A stretch of 56,506 nt of DNA from Alphaproteobacteria bacterium CG1_02_46_17 (GTDB lineage Bacteria > Pseudomonadota > Alphaproteobacteria > Micavibrionales > Micavibrionaceae), in the NCBI GenBank assembly GCA_001871905.1, contig MNUG01000012.1:3888-60393 (forward strand), written 5' to 3'. The notes under the pieces were generated by a model. It worked only from the letters and a program-made list of their open reading frames with translations. It was not told where the DNA came from and did no database searches. Below are positions 42,557 through 50,558 of the stretch, in pieces. Made by a program: the position numbers and the translations under genes. How positions within the stretch are numbered: the first letter of the stretch is position 1; each line of letters opens with the position of its first letter.

Positions 42557-42584
42557 AACCCCTTTATATTTCTGGGGTTTTTTC
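42557..42584 (+). terminator. Intrinsic terminator after cheZ
   Basis: AACCCC (42557-42562) / GGGGTT (42574-42579) with an 11-nt loop, followed by TTTTTCG TTTTT. It ends the cheY-cheZ unit. Confidence 0.85.
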
Positions 42585-42641
42585 GTTTTTGCACCAAGCC
42601 CTGTCTTGCGGAACCTGCATAAGCTGTGGCACTTTCATAGT

Positions 42642-45600
42642 ATGAACCGAATCAGGAGTCACCTGTCTTCCGTCATGGCGTTGGCCTTGCTTTCGTCGTC
42701 CGTGCCTTTCCATAGTGCGGGCGCAGCCGAAACGTCTGTTCAGGTCAGGGGCGGCGATCACAAGGGATACACACGGATCGTTTTCCAAGGAGATCATGCA
42801 CCGAAATATACGGTGTCTCAGGAAGGTAGCCAGTTGATCTTGAAATTCTCCGAACCTGTCAAGCTTGAGACGCAAGGGGAATCTCCTGACACATTACCAA
42901 GAGTAGAGGGATATAAAATCCTGAACGATAGTGAAGTCGAGATTGATTTTTCTGCAGGGATTTCCGTTCGCCATTTCGCGATTGATAAACGGATTATTGT
43001 CGATTTAAGAGGAGCTCCATCAACGGACAAGCCGACCAAAGCTCCGGAAACAAAAGCAACAGAAAAAGCTGAACCGGAAAAGACAGAAAAGCCTCCGGTA
43101 TCAGCCCCTGTTTCCTTGACGAAAAAAATCGAGAAAACAGAAACAAAGGTTGAAGACCATCCGGAGTTATCCGAAGAAGAAAAGATCGCCCGTAAGATTG
43201 CCCAAGACCCGTCAATGTCTAACCGCATTATTGTGGATGACATGAAGGAATCCACGACAGCTCCGGAACAGCAGAAAAAAGAAGCGGCCCCAGTGTTGCA
43301 GCCTCACACCATCAATGTGGCAGGAACAACATCCTTTGGCATGGCGGCCTTTGAAAAAGGAAACAGAATCTGGATCGTGATTGATAAGCCTGATGTTGTG
43401 ATTCCTCCGCAAATTGAAGGGCCGGATCGTGATAAATTCCCTGAGTTCCAGAGGATACCTGCAATCGACACAACTATTTTTCGCATGGAGAAACCCAACG
43501 GATATAAACTTTCTGGTGATGGTGGTGGGTTGATCTGGAAGATCGACCTGACATCGTCAGACGCTGGGGACGCAGGAAAGTACCAGCCCGAACCATTGGT
43601 ACGCCTTGATAATACCGGACAATCAATTACGGGCCAGGATGACGGGCCTTCACTGGCATGGCCCGGGAAATCACTGCACCGCATATCTCGTGTCAATGAT
43701 CCTGAAACAGGTGAGAAAATATGGGTTGGTATTGTTAACAACGCCCAAGATTTCTTGGGGCAGCCTCAACGGTTCAGTGAATTTGAAACTCTGCCAAGCA
43801 TCGTCGGGTTTGCCGTCATCGGTAAGGTGGACGATCTGAGTGTCGAAAAGAACAGTGATGGGGCGAAAATTACAAGGCTGGGTGGTTTGGCGTTATCCCA
43901 GATGAAAGATATTCTTCCCTATAAGAATTCTGCGCCCGAACCCGAAGAAGAACCGTCACCTTCCGGAGAAGTTGAAAAAATATTTGATTTTTCAAACTGG
44001 AAAAACGGAGACGATTACACATCTGTGACCGATAACCAGCGTTTGATTTTATCAGGACTTTTAGAACAGACGGACCAAAAGAAAACCGAAGGTATGATCT
44101 TTCTGGGGAGAATGATGCTCTCGCACGGTTTTGCGCAAGAGGCAGAAGGGTATTTCGATCTGGCCGAACAATACACACCAGAATTGACACAAAACACAGA
44201 ATTTCAGGCCTTGCGCGGGGTGGCGTCCGCTATGGCCGGAAATTTCAAGGAATCATTTGATAAGCTTTCCAACCCTGTATTGGAAAACAGCAATGAAATA
44301 AAAATCTGGAAAGCCTATGCCCTTTCCGGACTTGATGATTGGCAACAGGCTGCAAAAACTTTGCCGTCGAACCTTGATGTTCTGGAGGGATACCCCGCAG
44401 AAATAGAATTTCCGGTGGGGTTGCGTGTGGCAGAAATTTCCTTGCGCGAAGGTAATAAAACCAAAGCAGAAAAAACTCTAAAAATTCTTGAAGAAAGAAT
44501 TAAACCGAATACGTCGATCGCATATAGTTCCGCCTTGATGTATCTGCAAGGTGAGTTGAACCGCCAGAAGGGGGATCTCAACAAAGCTAAAGGGCTCTGG
44601 TCTGCTCTTGAAATTGGGAAAGATGATTTGTACCGCGCCAAATCAAAACTGGCATTGTCCATGTTGCGCTATGGACAAAAAGAAATCACGATTGATAAGG
44701 CTATCTATACTTTGGAAGGGTTGAGATATGCATGGCGCGGTGACGAATTGGAAACAGCCATTAATTTCAATCTCGGGAAACTGTATCTTGAAGAAGGTAA
44801 CCCTATCAGGGCACTGGGACTGATGCGTCAGGCGTCAACCCTCATTCCGAATTCTGAACAAGGAAAAATGATTTCAAAAGTCATGCACGCAACCTTTCAG
44901 GATTTGTACATGACGGATAAAATTCAAACGCTTTCACCTGTCGATGCCTTGACATTATATGACGAATTTGCCGATCTTGTACCAAAAGGGGCTGAGGGAG
45001 ATCGATTGGCAAGGCAGCTAGCCGAACGCATGGCTGATGTGGATTTGTTACCACGCGCGATCAATTTGCTCAAGCAGCAGGTTGATACACGACTTTCTGG
45101 ATTGGAAGGGGCCTCGGTCGCGATCAGATTGGCGGCAATGCAGGTTCTGGATAATAAACCGAAAGACGCTCTGGAATCTTTGGAAAAGGCCGATATTTTT
45201 CTGAAAGGACAGCCTTCGGAACAAGCTGATCCGAAGCACAGACAAATTGCCTTGTTAAGGGCAAAATCCCACGCCCAGATGGGGGACATCCAGAAATCTT
45301 TCGCAGCACTGTCCTTGTTATCACAAGATGAAGATGTCTTGCGCCTGCGCGCGGACATCGCTTGGAAAGCCAAAAAATGGCAGGACGCCGCAGACGCTTT
45401 AGAGCAGCTTGTCGCCAAGCAGGATATTTCTCTGACCCGTCCGTTAAGCGATGTCCAAGCCAAGCTGATTATGGATTGGGCTGTTGCGTTATATCTGGCC
45501 GATAATCGCTATGTGCTGGCTAACCTGCGGGAGAGGTACGGCGATTCGATGAGCCAAACATCCAAGGCCAGAGAGTTCGAAGTGGTGACCAGACCCAGAC

Positions 45601-45830
45601 AAAATATTCTGTTGGCTGATCGGGACACGATCAACAACATTATTGGTGAGACAGATATGTTTAAAGATTTTCTGGAGAGTCTCAGAGAAGATCTGACTGG
45701 GCCCGTGAAAGAAACAACCGAGCCACCAACCCGTCCGCAGGTTGGAAAGAAAACAACTGCTCCTGCGAATATTCCCGAACAACTCAAAAATGCACCGCAG
45801 ATTAAAACAGATGAAGTTCTAGCGGATTAA
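42642..45830 (+). CDS. Large secreted AMIN-like / TPR protein
   Basis: About 1062 residues from the ATG at 42642; the frame begins at a TTG at 42606 but the ATG gives the better signal peptide (MNRIRSHLSSVMALALLSSS, cleavage near SAGA). Residues about 30-115 (GYTRIVFQGDHAPKYTVSQEG, VEIDFSAGISVRHFAIDKRIIVDLRG) resemble an AMIN-like beta domain. A Lys/Glu/Pro linker follows (about 120-170), then a poorly conserved beta region, and from about 470 to 900 a helical repeat array of TPR type (AEGYFDLAEQYTP, AINFNLGKLYLEEGNPIRALG). It should be periplasmic, perhaps touching peptidoglycan. It follows its own gap after the cheZ terminator. Related proteins occur in flagellar clusters of this class, but the role is unknown. 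Confidence 0.7.
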   Translation: MNRIRSHLSSVMALALLSSSVPFHSAGAAETSVQVRGGDHKGYTRIVFQGDHAPKYTVSQEGSQLILKFSEPVKLETQGESPDTLPRVEGYKILNDSEVEIDFSAGISVRHFAIDKRIIVDLRGAPSTDKPTKAPETKATEKAEPEKTEKPPVSAPVSLTKKIEKTETKVEDHPELSEEEKIARKIAQDPSMSNRIIVDDMKESTTAPEQQKKEAAPVLQPHTINVAGTTSFGMAAFEKGNRIWIVIDKPDVVIPPQIEGPDRDKFPEFQRIPAIDTTIFRMEKPNGYKLSGDGGGLIWKIDLTSSDAGDAGKYQPEPLVRLDNTGQSITGQDDGPSLAWPGKSLHRISRVNDPETGEKIWVGIVNNAQDFLGQPQRFSEFETLPSIVGFAVIGKVDDLSVEKNSDGAKITRLGGLALSQMKDILPYKNSAPEPEEEPSPSGEVEKIFDFSNWKNGDDYTSVTDNQRLILSGLLEQTDQKKTEGMIFLGRMMLSHGFAQEAEGYFDLAEQYTPELTQNTEFQALRGVASAMAGNFKESFDKLSNPVLENSNEIKIWKAYALSGLDDWQQAAKTLPSNLDVLEGYPAEIEFPVGLRVAEISLREGNKTKAEKTLKILEERIKPNTSIAYSSALMYLQGELNRQKGDLNKAKGLWSALEIGKDDLYRAKSKLALSMLRYGQKEITIDKAIYTLEGLRYAWRGDELETAINFNLGKLYLEEGNPIRALGLMRQASTLIPNSEQGKMISKVMHATFQDLYMTDKIQTLSPVDALTLYDEFADLVPKGAEGDRLARQLAERMADVDLLPRAINLLKQQVDTRLSGLEGASVAIRLAAMQVLDNKPKDALESLEKADIFLKGQPSEQADPKHRQIALLRAKSHAQMGDIQKSFAALSLLSQDEDVLRLRADIAWKAKKWQDAADALEQLVAKQDISLTRPLSDVQAKLIMDWAVALYLADNRYVLANLRERYGDSMSQTSKAREFEVVTRPRQNILLADRDTINNIIGETDMFKDFLESLREDLTGPVKETTEPPTRPQVGKKTTAPANIPEQLKNAPQIKTDEVLAD

Positions 45831-45834
45831 GGCG

Positions 45835-46203
45835 CTATTTTTCTGTTAGAGGAGCAACCGCGCAGACTTTCTCGGCACAAGTTGATGCAGGGTCATTGAT
45901 CATCCCAAAGAATTTTTTGCAGGGGATTTTTCTCGTAATACAAATTGCTTTCAGCATAGCCCTGTCTTGCGACTGCTCACAGTCCATTTTTGTCGCCATG
46001 TCCTTATAATAAGTATCGGCTTTGGCGGCAAAATCACTGTTCGCTGCGTGAACGGCACATCCATCACCTACCACAACACAATCAGAGTTCTGGATGCACC
46101 TAAACCATTCAGGATGATCTTCGGCGGCCTCAACTGGAAAAGCACCTGTTACCATCAGGCATAAGCCAACAACAAGGAGCAGGTTTTGTCTGGCTGGTTT
46201 CAT
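45835..46203 (-). CDS. Secreted Cys-rich protein, 122 residues
   Basis: Start ATG at 46203 with AGGAT upstream; an upstream frame to 46284 overlaps fliP. Signal peptide about 1-26 (LLLVVGLCLMVTGAFPVEA-AED). The mature part has eight cysteines in a WFRCIQNSDCVVVGDGC ... CEQSQD ... CITRKIPC ... CAEKVC arrangement, enough for four disulfides. Similar short secreted proteins with W-C-x-DC-V occur in proteobacteria without known role. It starts 10 bp after the fliP stop, in the fliO-fliP unit. Not recognised otherwise. Confidence 0.65.
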   Translation of the reverse strand: MKPARQNLLLVVGLCLMVTGAFPVEAAEDHPEWFRCIQNSDCVVVGDGCAVHAANSDFAAKADTYYKDMATKMDCEQSQDRAMLKAICITRKIPCKKFFGMINDPASTCAEKVCAVAPLTEK

Positions 46204-46213
46204 GATCCTAATC

Positions 46214-47104
46214 CTATTCTTTCGGCGTTGTATCGACAACACCGGTTGGAAGGGTCGCCGTAAGGCTGTTTGCATCCATATCAAAGCTTTTGATCAATGA
46301 GCCGGTTACGAGATTCCATCCATCCACCAGAACAAAGAAAACGATCTTGAACGGCAGGGAAATTACAATAGGTGGGAGCATCATCATCCCCATCGACATC
46401 AGGATCGACGAAGTCACAATATCAATCACCAGAAACGGTAAGAATAACATAAAGCCGATTTCAAAGGCTCGACGCAATTCAGAAATCATAAAGGCTGGAA
46501 TGACCACCTGCAAAGACAAGTCAGTCGGTTTCTCGACTTTTGGCCCGCCATCGGCGTCGATGAAAAGTTGCAAATCTTTTTCTCGTGCATGTTTGAGCAT
46601 GAAAATTTTGAACGGTTCGGTTGCCTTATAGAAGGCATCCATTTCGTCGATTTGTTCGTTGATGAGAGGCTCAATCCCTTGTTTATAGGATTCCTGAAAA
46701 GTTGGCGCCATCACAAAAAATGTCAGAAACAAAGCCAGCGAAATCAGAACAGTATTAGGCGGAGATTGTTGCAAACCAATGGCTGTTCTCAAGAATGACA
46801 AGACAACGATAATCCGCGTAAAAGAGGTCATCATAATCAGGATAGACGGCGCGAGGGAGAGAACTGTCAGCAACGCCATCATCTGGACAATGCGCCCAGT
46901 CACAGTGCCATCTGCTTCATTCCCCAGATCCATCGAGATGACTTGGGCAAAGGCGGGGTTAACAAGAGAAAAGACAAGGAATGACAGAACGGCAATGCCG
47001 GACAAGGCCGGTAGCCATTTTCCCATTCCGCGCGGGCTGGTCTTGTTTGTGCCAGAATGCTCACGGGATGACGGGGACTGAATTTTCTGATTATGAGTCA
47101 TCAT
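46214..47104 (-). CDS. fliP: Flagellar biosynthesis protein FliP
   Basis: 296 residues with a cleavable signal peptide ending near NPAFA-QVIS (about residue 53), longer than usual. FliP forms the export-gate core with FliQ and FliR. Family motifs: LTVLSLAPSILIMMTSFTRIIVVLSFLR, PPNTVLISLALFLTFFVMAP, and IPAFMISELRRAFEIGFMLFLPFLVIDIVTSSILMSMGMMMLPP. The start overlaps the end of fliO; two adjacent ATG are possible. Confidence 0.95.
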   Translation of the reverse strand: MMTHNQKIQSPSSREHSGTNKTSPRGMGKWLPALSGIAVLSFLVFSLVNPAFAQVISMDLGNEADGTVTGRIVQMMALLTVLSLAPSILIMMTSFTRIIVVLSFLRTAIGLQQSPPNTVLISLALFLTFFVMAPTFQESYKQGIEPLINEQIDEMDAFYKATEPFKIFMLKHAREKDLQLFIDADGGPKVEKPTDLSLQVVIPAFMISELRRAFEIGFMLFLPFLVIDIVTSSILMSMGMMMLPPIVISLPFKIVFFVLVDGWNLVTGSLIKSFDMDANSLTATLPTGVVDTTPKE

Positions 47105-47375
47105 TTGCCTTTACGGGAATTTGCGTTTCGACAACAGTTTCGCCCGAAGCTCCCAAAATAACAAGATGCTCTGTGTCATCTCTCTGCAGAATAATGGCTT
47201 TGCGTCGTGGATCAAGCATCAGCACCTCGACGACCTTCAAGCGTCTTTTGGCTAAGGGGGTAGCTGGAATATGACCATTAAGTCCTAATTTACGCAAAAC
47301 CAGCCATAAACCGCCCATCAGGGCCATGACAAACAAAAATGCAACAAAGAAGCGGGTAATTTCTATCATGTCCAT
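47091..47375 (-). CDS. fliO: Flagellar biosynthesis protein FliO
   Basis: 94 residues. One N-terminal membrane helix (about 6-27, FFVAFLFVMALMGGLWLVL) and a short cytoplasmic domain with RRLKVVEVLMLDPRRKAIILQRDDTEHLVILG, the typical FliO pattern (LDPRRKAVIL, EHLVLLG). FliO helps assemble FliP. Overlaps fliP by 14 bp. Confidence 0.9.
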   Translation of the reverse strand: MDMIEITRFFVAFLFVMALMGGLWLVLRKLGLNGHIPATPLAKRRLKVVEVLMLDPRRKAIILQRDDTEHLVILGASGETVVETQIPVKANDDS

Positions 47376-47379
47376 AATT

Positions 47380-47787
47380 TCAATCTTCTTTCGGGGTATC
47401 GTCTATAGCTGTAGCGGAAGCAGAGATATCCAGCAACGCATCAAACGGATTGGGTTGATTATTGGCTTTATAAACATAGGACATGATCTCGGCAACCGCC
47501 AGAAAGGCTTCCGAGGGAATGGGGCTCTCCAATTCGATTTTAGCCAGCATTTCCGCCAAAGCCGAATCCTCGCGGACTTTTACACCATTGGCAAAGGCGA
47601 GCTGCAAAATCTGCTCGGCAATTTTTCCCCGCCCAGCCGCAGCAATGCGCGGAGTAAGATCATCGCCATTGCCGATCGTGAGGGCCACTGCCGTCGGATT
47701 ATGAGATTTTTTCTTTATATTTGAATGGGTTACACCGCTCTGGGCATTATCATCCATAATATCGGTACGCGGTGGCTTATCTGGCAT
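47380..47787 (-). CDS. FlhB C-terminal-like protein without NPTH site (FhlB/FlhX type)
   Basis: 135 residues from ATG 47787 (ATG 47823 is also possible). It covers only the cytoplasmic switch domain of FlhB: NPTAVALTI, AAAGRGKIAEQILQLAFANGVKV, SALAEMLAKIELESPIPSEAFLAVAEIMSYVYKAN. The autocleavage NPTH is reduced to NPT-AVAL, with the His-Tyr missing, so it cannot self-cleave. Such stand-alone FlhB C domains are known as accessory proteins in several bacteria. It starts divergently from flgB; its start codon region overlaps a sigma-54-like site for flgB. Confidence 0.75.
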   Translation of the reverse strand: MPDKPPRTDIMDDNAQSGVTHSNIKKKSHNPTAVALTIGNGDDLTPRIAAAGRGKIAEQILQLAFANGVKVREDSALAEMLAKIELESPIPSEAFLAVAEIMSYVYKANNQPNPFDALLDISASATAIDDTPKED

Positions 47788-47797
47788 GGTTTTGGCA
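47782..47797 (+). promoter_or_regulatory. Sigma-54-like promoter of flgB
   Basis: TGGCATGGTTTTGGCA: GG-N10-GC spacing with a weaker -12 (TGGC for TTGC). Start of transcription near 47808, about 41 nt before the flgB ATG. It overlaps the start of the divergent FlhB-C-like gene. Confidence 0.55.
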
Positions 47798-47848
47798 AAT
47801 CTCTTTTCGGGTAAACGATCCATAACAGTAAACATAAGGGTAAGGATC

Positions 47849-48268
47849 ATGACAATTGAAAATATAGGCCTGTTTCAGGCTATGAACGCAAAAATGAATT
47901 ATTTGAGCCAGCGTCAAGCCGTCATTTCCCAAAATGTCGCCAATGCCGACACACCGGGTTATATCTCACAAGACCTAAACAAGGTCGATTTCTCCAGAAT
48001 GGTTAAAAATATCGGTGAGAGTGGCAGTAAAATGCAAGTGTCTCTGGGAACTAGCGATCCTGCACATATGCTGCCCGGAAATCAGGCGGCGAACTCAAGA
48101 GAAATCAAAAATAAAACGCCGTTTGAAGTAGCTCCGGACGGAAACGCTGTGGTTCTGGAAGAACAGATGGTCCGCGCCAGCGAAACACAGATGGATTATA
48201 ACCTGATGGTCAATTTATACCGGAATAATGTGGATATGATCCGCACCTCTCTGGGAACAAGAAATTAG
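47849..48268 (+). CDS. flgB: Flagellar rod protein FlgB
   Basis: 139 residues from ATG 47849; a longer frame overlaps the divergent gene and the promoter. Rod motif MNYLSQRQAVISQNVANADTPGYISQDL near the N-terminus and VRASETQMDYNLMVNLYRNNVDMIRTSLG at the C-terminus. SD AAGGAT is close to the ATG. First gene of flgB-flgC-fliE-fliQ-fliR. Confidence 0.95.
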   Translation: MTIENIGLFQAMNAKMNYLSQRQAVISQNVANADTPGYISQDLNKVDFSRMVKNIGESGSKMQVSLGTSDPAHMLPGNQAANSREIKNKTPFEVAPDGNAVVLEEQMVRASETQMDYNLMVNLYRNNVDMIRTSLGTRN

Positions 48269-48300
48269 GACAAGAAATTTAGGATAAGGGGATAAAAAAA

Positions 48301-48714
48301 ATGGCAGACTTGTTATCAACGATGAAGATTTCCGGCTCCGGCATGAAGGTGCAAAGCGAACGCGTGCGTGTGATTGCCCAGAACATGGCCAATGCTGACA
48401 CCGCGCCAAGCAAAGCTGGGGAACTGCCCTATACCCGCAAAACCATTTCCTTCAAAAATTATATGGATAAGGATGTTGGGGCAGAGATGGTCGAAGTGGA
48501 TAAAATCTCCCAAGACAAGACCGCAGAATATACAAAAAAATACATGCCTGGCCATCCGTCCGCCGATGCTGATGGCTATGTTACAATGCCGAACGTGACA
48601 TCATTGATCGAGATGATGGATATGCGCGAAGCCTCGAAATCCTACGAAGCCAACATGGGTATGTACACCCAGACTCGTGAAATGGCGTCAAAAACCATAG
48701 ATATTTTACGTTAA
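48301..48714 (+). CDS. flgC: Flagellar rod protein FlgC
   Basis: 137 residues. KISGSGMKVQSERVRVIAQNMANADTA at the N-terminus, NVTSLIEMMDMREASKSYEANMGMYTQTREMASKTIDILR at the C-terminus. Proximal rod component exported by the flagellar apparatus. 32 bp after flgB. Confidence 0.96.
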   Translation: MADLLSTMKISGSGMKVQSERVRVIAQNMANADTAPSKAGELPYTRKTISFKNYMDKDVGAEMVEVDKISQDKTAEYTKKYMPGHPSADADGYVTMPNVTSLIEMMDMREASKSYEANMGMYTQTREMASKTIDILR

Positions 48715-48759
48715 CGCTTTATATGATAGAATAGAGAACAGGGACAAAAGGAAGATAAA

Positions 48760-49083
48760 ATGGTAGATATGATTTCAAATCCAGCCGCAGCCGCCAGCGC
48801 CTATGCCAATATGGCAAAAACGGCGTCTGTATCCGAAGGTTTGAGCGAATCTTCCGCCTCTCCCAAAGCATCTTTTGGAAATTTTCTGGAAGAAACAGTT
48901 CGCAGCTCGATTGATACTTTGAAAGAAGGGGAACGTGCCTCCGCTGCTGGGATCACTGGAAAAATGGACCCTCTGGCAATCACGCAAGCCGTGACAGCCG
49001 CAAAGCTGACACTTGAAACTGTGTCTGCCGTACGGGACGCTGCAATCGACGCTTATAACAAGGTTCAGAACTCAGCAATTTAG
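48760..49083 (+). CDS. fliE: Flagellar hook-basal body protein FliE
   Basis: 107 residues, the small adapter between the MS-ring or export gate and the rod. SFGNFLEETVRSSIDTLKEGERASAAGITGKMDPLAITQAVTAAKLTLETVSAVRDAAIDAYNKVQNSAI is characteristic of the family core, seen here in residues about 35-107. 45 bp after flgC. Confidence 0.92.
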   Translation: MVDMISNPAAAASAYANMAKTASVSEGLSESSASPKASFGNFLEETVRSSIDTLKEGERASAAGITGKMDPLAITQAVTAAKLTLETVSAVRDAAIDAYNKVQNSAI

Positions 49084-49131
49084 GCTATTTCACGTTTGCT
49101 CTAAGTAAGAATCAGGCCTAGAATATCCCCC

Positions 49132-49398
49132 ATGGACGAATTTGAAGTTATTGATCTGGTCAGGCAGTCGATCATGCTCAGTATAGAGCTGAGCGCGCCA
49201 GTTATGCTGGTCGGTCTGGTGGTTGGAACGGCTGTTGCCTTGGTACAAGCCTTGACCCAGATTCAGGAAGTAACGCTGGTATTTGTTCCGAAAATTCTTG
49301 CCATATTCTTTGCCATTTTTGTTGGCCTTCCCATGATGACAACGGCTCTGGTCGAGTTTATGAATATGTTGGCAGACCATATCGTATCGATCAAATAA
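49132..49398 (+). CDS. fliQ: Flagellar biosynthesis protein FliQ
   Basis: 88 residues, two membrane helices (about 15-42 and 52-76). Motifs are LVRQSIMLSIELSAPVMLVGLVVGTAVALVQALTQIQEVTL and FVPKILAIFFAIFVGLPMM. Export-gate subunit assembling with FliP and FliR. 15 bp before fliR. Confidence 0.95.
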   Translation: MDEFEVIDLVRQSIMLSIELSAPVMLVGLVVGTAVALVQALTQIQEVTLVFVPKILAIFFAIFVGLPMMTTALVEFMNMLADHIVSIK

Positions 49399-49413
49399 CA
49401 GAAAAGGAATGGG

Positions 49414-50199
49414 ATGGGGTATAGCGATCTTCAGACCTTTCTGACCACGGGGGTTTTGGCCTTCATGTTGACTTTCGTCCGCATGGGGACAATCATCATG
49501 ATTATGCCGGGGATTGGGAACTCCTACGTTCCTGCCAATATCCGGTTACATTTTGCGCTCGCTTTTTCCTTTATTCTGTTTCCGTTCCTTCAAGCCAAAA
49601 TCCCCACGCCGCTTCCCGGGACGTTTATGTTGATGACCCTGATTTTGATGGAGTTTGTCGTCGGGTTATTCATCGGAACGGTGAGCCGTGTCCTGCTGTC
49701 GGCGTTAGATGTCGCGGGTATGATTATCTCGACCCAGTCGTCATTGGCCAACGCCCAGATTTTCAACCCGGCATTTGCCTCTCAGGGGTCAATCATCGGC
49801 GGATTTATTACTTTGGCGGGGACGTTGCTCATCTTTGATACGGATATGCACCAGTTATTGATTATGGCCATGATCCGCAGCTATGAACTGTTTCCCTTGG
49901 GGCAGGTTCCCGATGTCGGCAGCATGGCCGCTCTTTTGATACGCCAACTCTCTATGGCCTTTGTGATTGGTGTCCAGATGACGGCGCCGTTTCTGGTGGT
50001 TGTGATGCTGCTATATATCGGTATGGGGGTTATGTCCAAGTTGATGCCTCAGGTTCAGGTTTTTATGATTGCCGTTCCGCTGCAAATTTGGATTGCGCTG
50101 GTGCTGTTTGCGCTGGTGGGGTCAACCATGATGCTGTTCTGGCTGAACTGGTTCGCCGAAGGAATGGGTGTCTTTTTACCCAACACTTCTCGGCCATAA
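49414..50199 (+). CDS. fliR: Flagellar biosynthesis protein FliR
   Basis: 261 residues, about six membrane helices. RMGTIIMIMPGIGNSYVPANIRLHFALAFSFILFP at the N-terminus, GMIISTQSSLANAQIFNPAFASQGSIIGGF in the centre and MGVMSKLMPQVQVFMIAVPLQIWIALVLFAL near the C-terminus. In many bacteria flhB follows; here a bidirectional terminator ends the unit and flhB is absent. Confidence 0.95.
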   Translation: MGYSDLQTFLTTGVLAFMLTFVRMGTIIMIMPGIGNSYVPANIRLHFALAFSFILFPFLQAKIPTPLPGTFMLMTLILMEFVVGLFIGTVSRVLLSALDVAGMIISTQSSLANAQIFNPAFASQGSIIGGFITLAGTLLIFDTDMHQLLIMAMIRSYELFPLGQVPDVGSMAALLIRQLSMAFVIGVQMTAPFLVVVMLLYIGMGVMSKLMPQVQVFMIAVPLQIWIALVLFALVGSTMMLFWLNWFAEGMGVFLPNTSRP

Positions 50200-50204
50200 A
50201 AACA

Positions 50205-50236
50205 AAACCGCCTGACTCATAACGGCAAGGCGGTTT
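50205..50236. terminator. Bidirectional intrinsic terminator between fliR and rpsU
   Basis: AAACCGCCT (50205-50213) / AGGCGGTTT (50228-50236), 9-bp perfect stem, 14-nt loop. On the minus strand it is followed by TTTTGTTTTT and ends rpsU; on the plus strand it ends fliR with a weaker T-run. Confidence 0.88.
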
Positions 50237-50268
50237 CATAATTCTATCTAAAAATCGCGGGGGAATGG

Positions 50269-50475
50269 TTAGAACCCTGTGCGCTCTTTGCGCTTACGGT
50301 CCAACTTGCGCCAACGACGCACGGATTCCGCTTTTTCGCGTTTCTTCTTCTCGGAAGGTTTTTCGAAGTCACGACGCATTTTCATTTCACGAAAAATGCC
50401 TTCGCGCTGCATCTTTTTCTTGAGGACACGCAGAGCTTGCTCAACGTTATTGTCACGAACAGATACTGTTACCAA
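50269..50475 (-). CDS. rpsU: Small ribosomal subunit protein bS21
   Basis: 68 residues. [44 protein letters not shown] is the S21 signature, ending in a basic tail. The start codon is TTG at 50475, with AGGGGTGA 6 nt upstream; no ATG or GTG lies in the normal position. It stands alone between fliR and the FliK-like gene. Confidence 0.93.
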   Translation of the reverse strand: MVTVSVRDNNVEQALRVLKKKMQREGIFREMKMRRDFEKPSEKKKREKAESVRRWRKLDRKRKERTGF

Positions 50476-50511
50476 CTAAAATCACCCCTTTCCGGTCTTG
50501 AATAGGTCGCC

Positions 50512-50539
50512 TTTTTACCATGTTTCCAAGGCTTTGCAA
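50512..50539 (-). promoter_or_regulatory. Candidate sigma-70 promoter of rpsU
   Basis: On the minus strand TTGCAA (50539-50534), 16-bp spacer, TAAAAA (50517-50512). Start of transcription near 50505, leader of about 30 nt. Confidence 0.5.
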
Positions 50540-50558
50540 GTAAAAATATCAAAAATAT

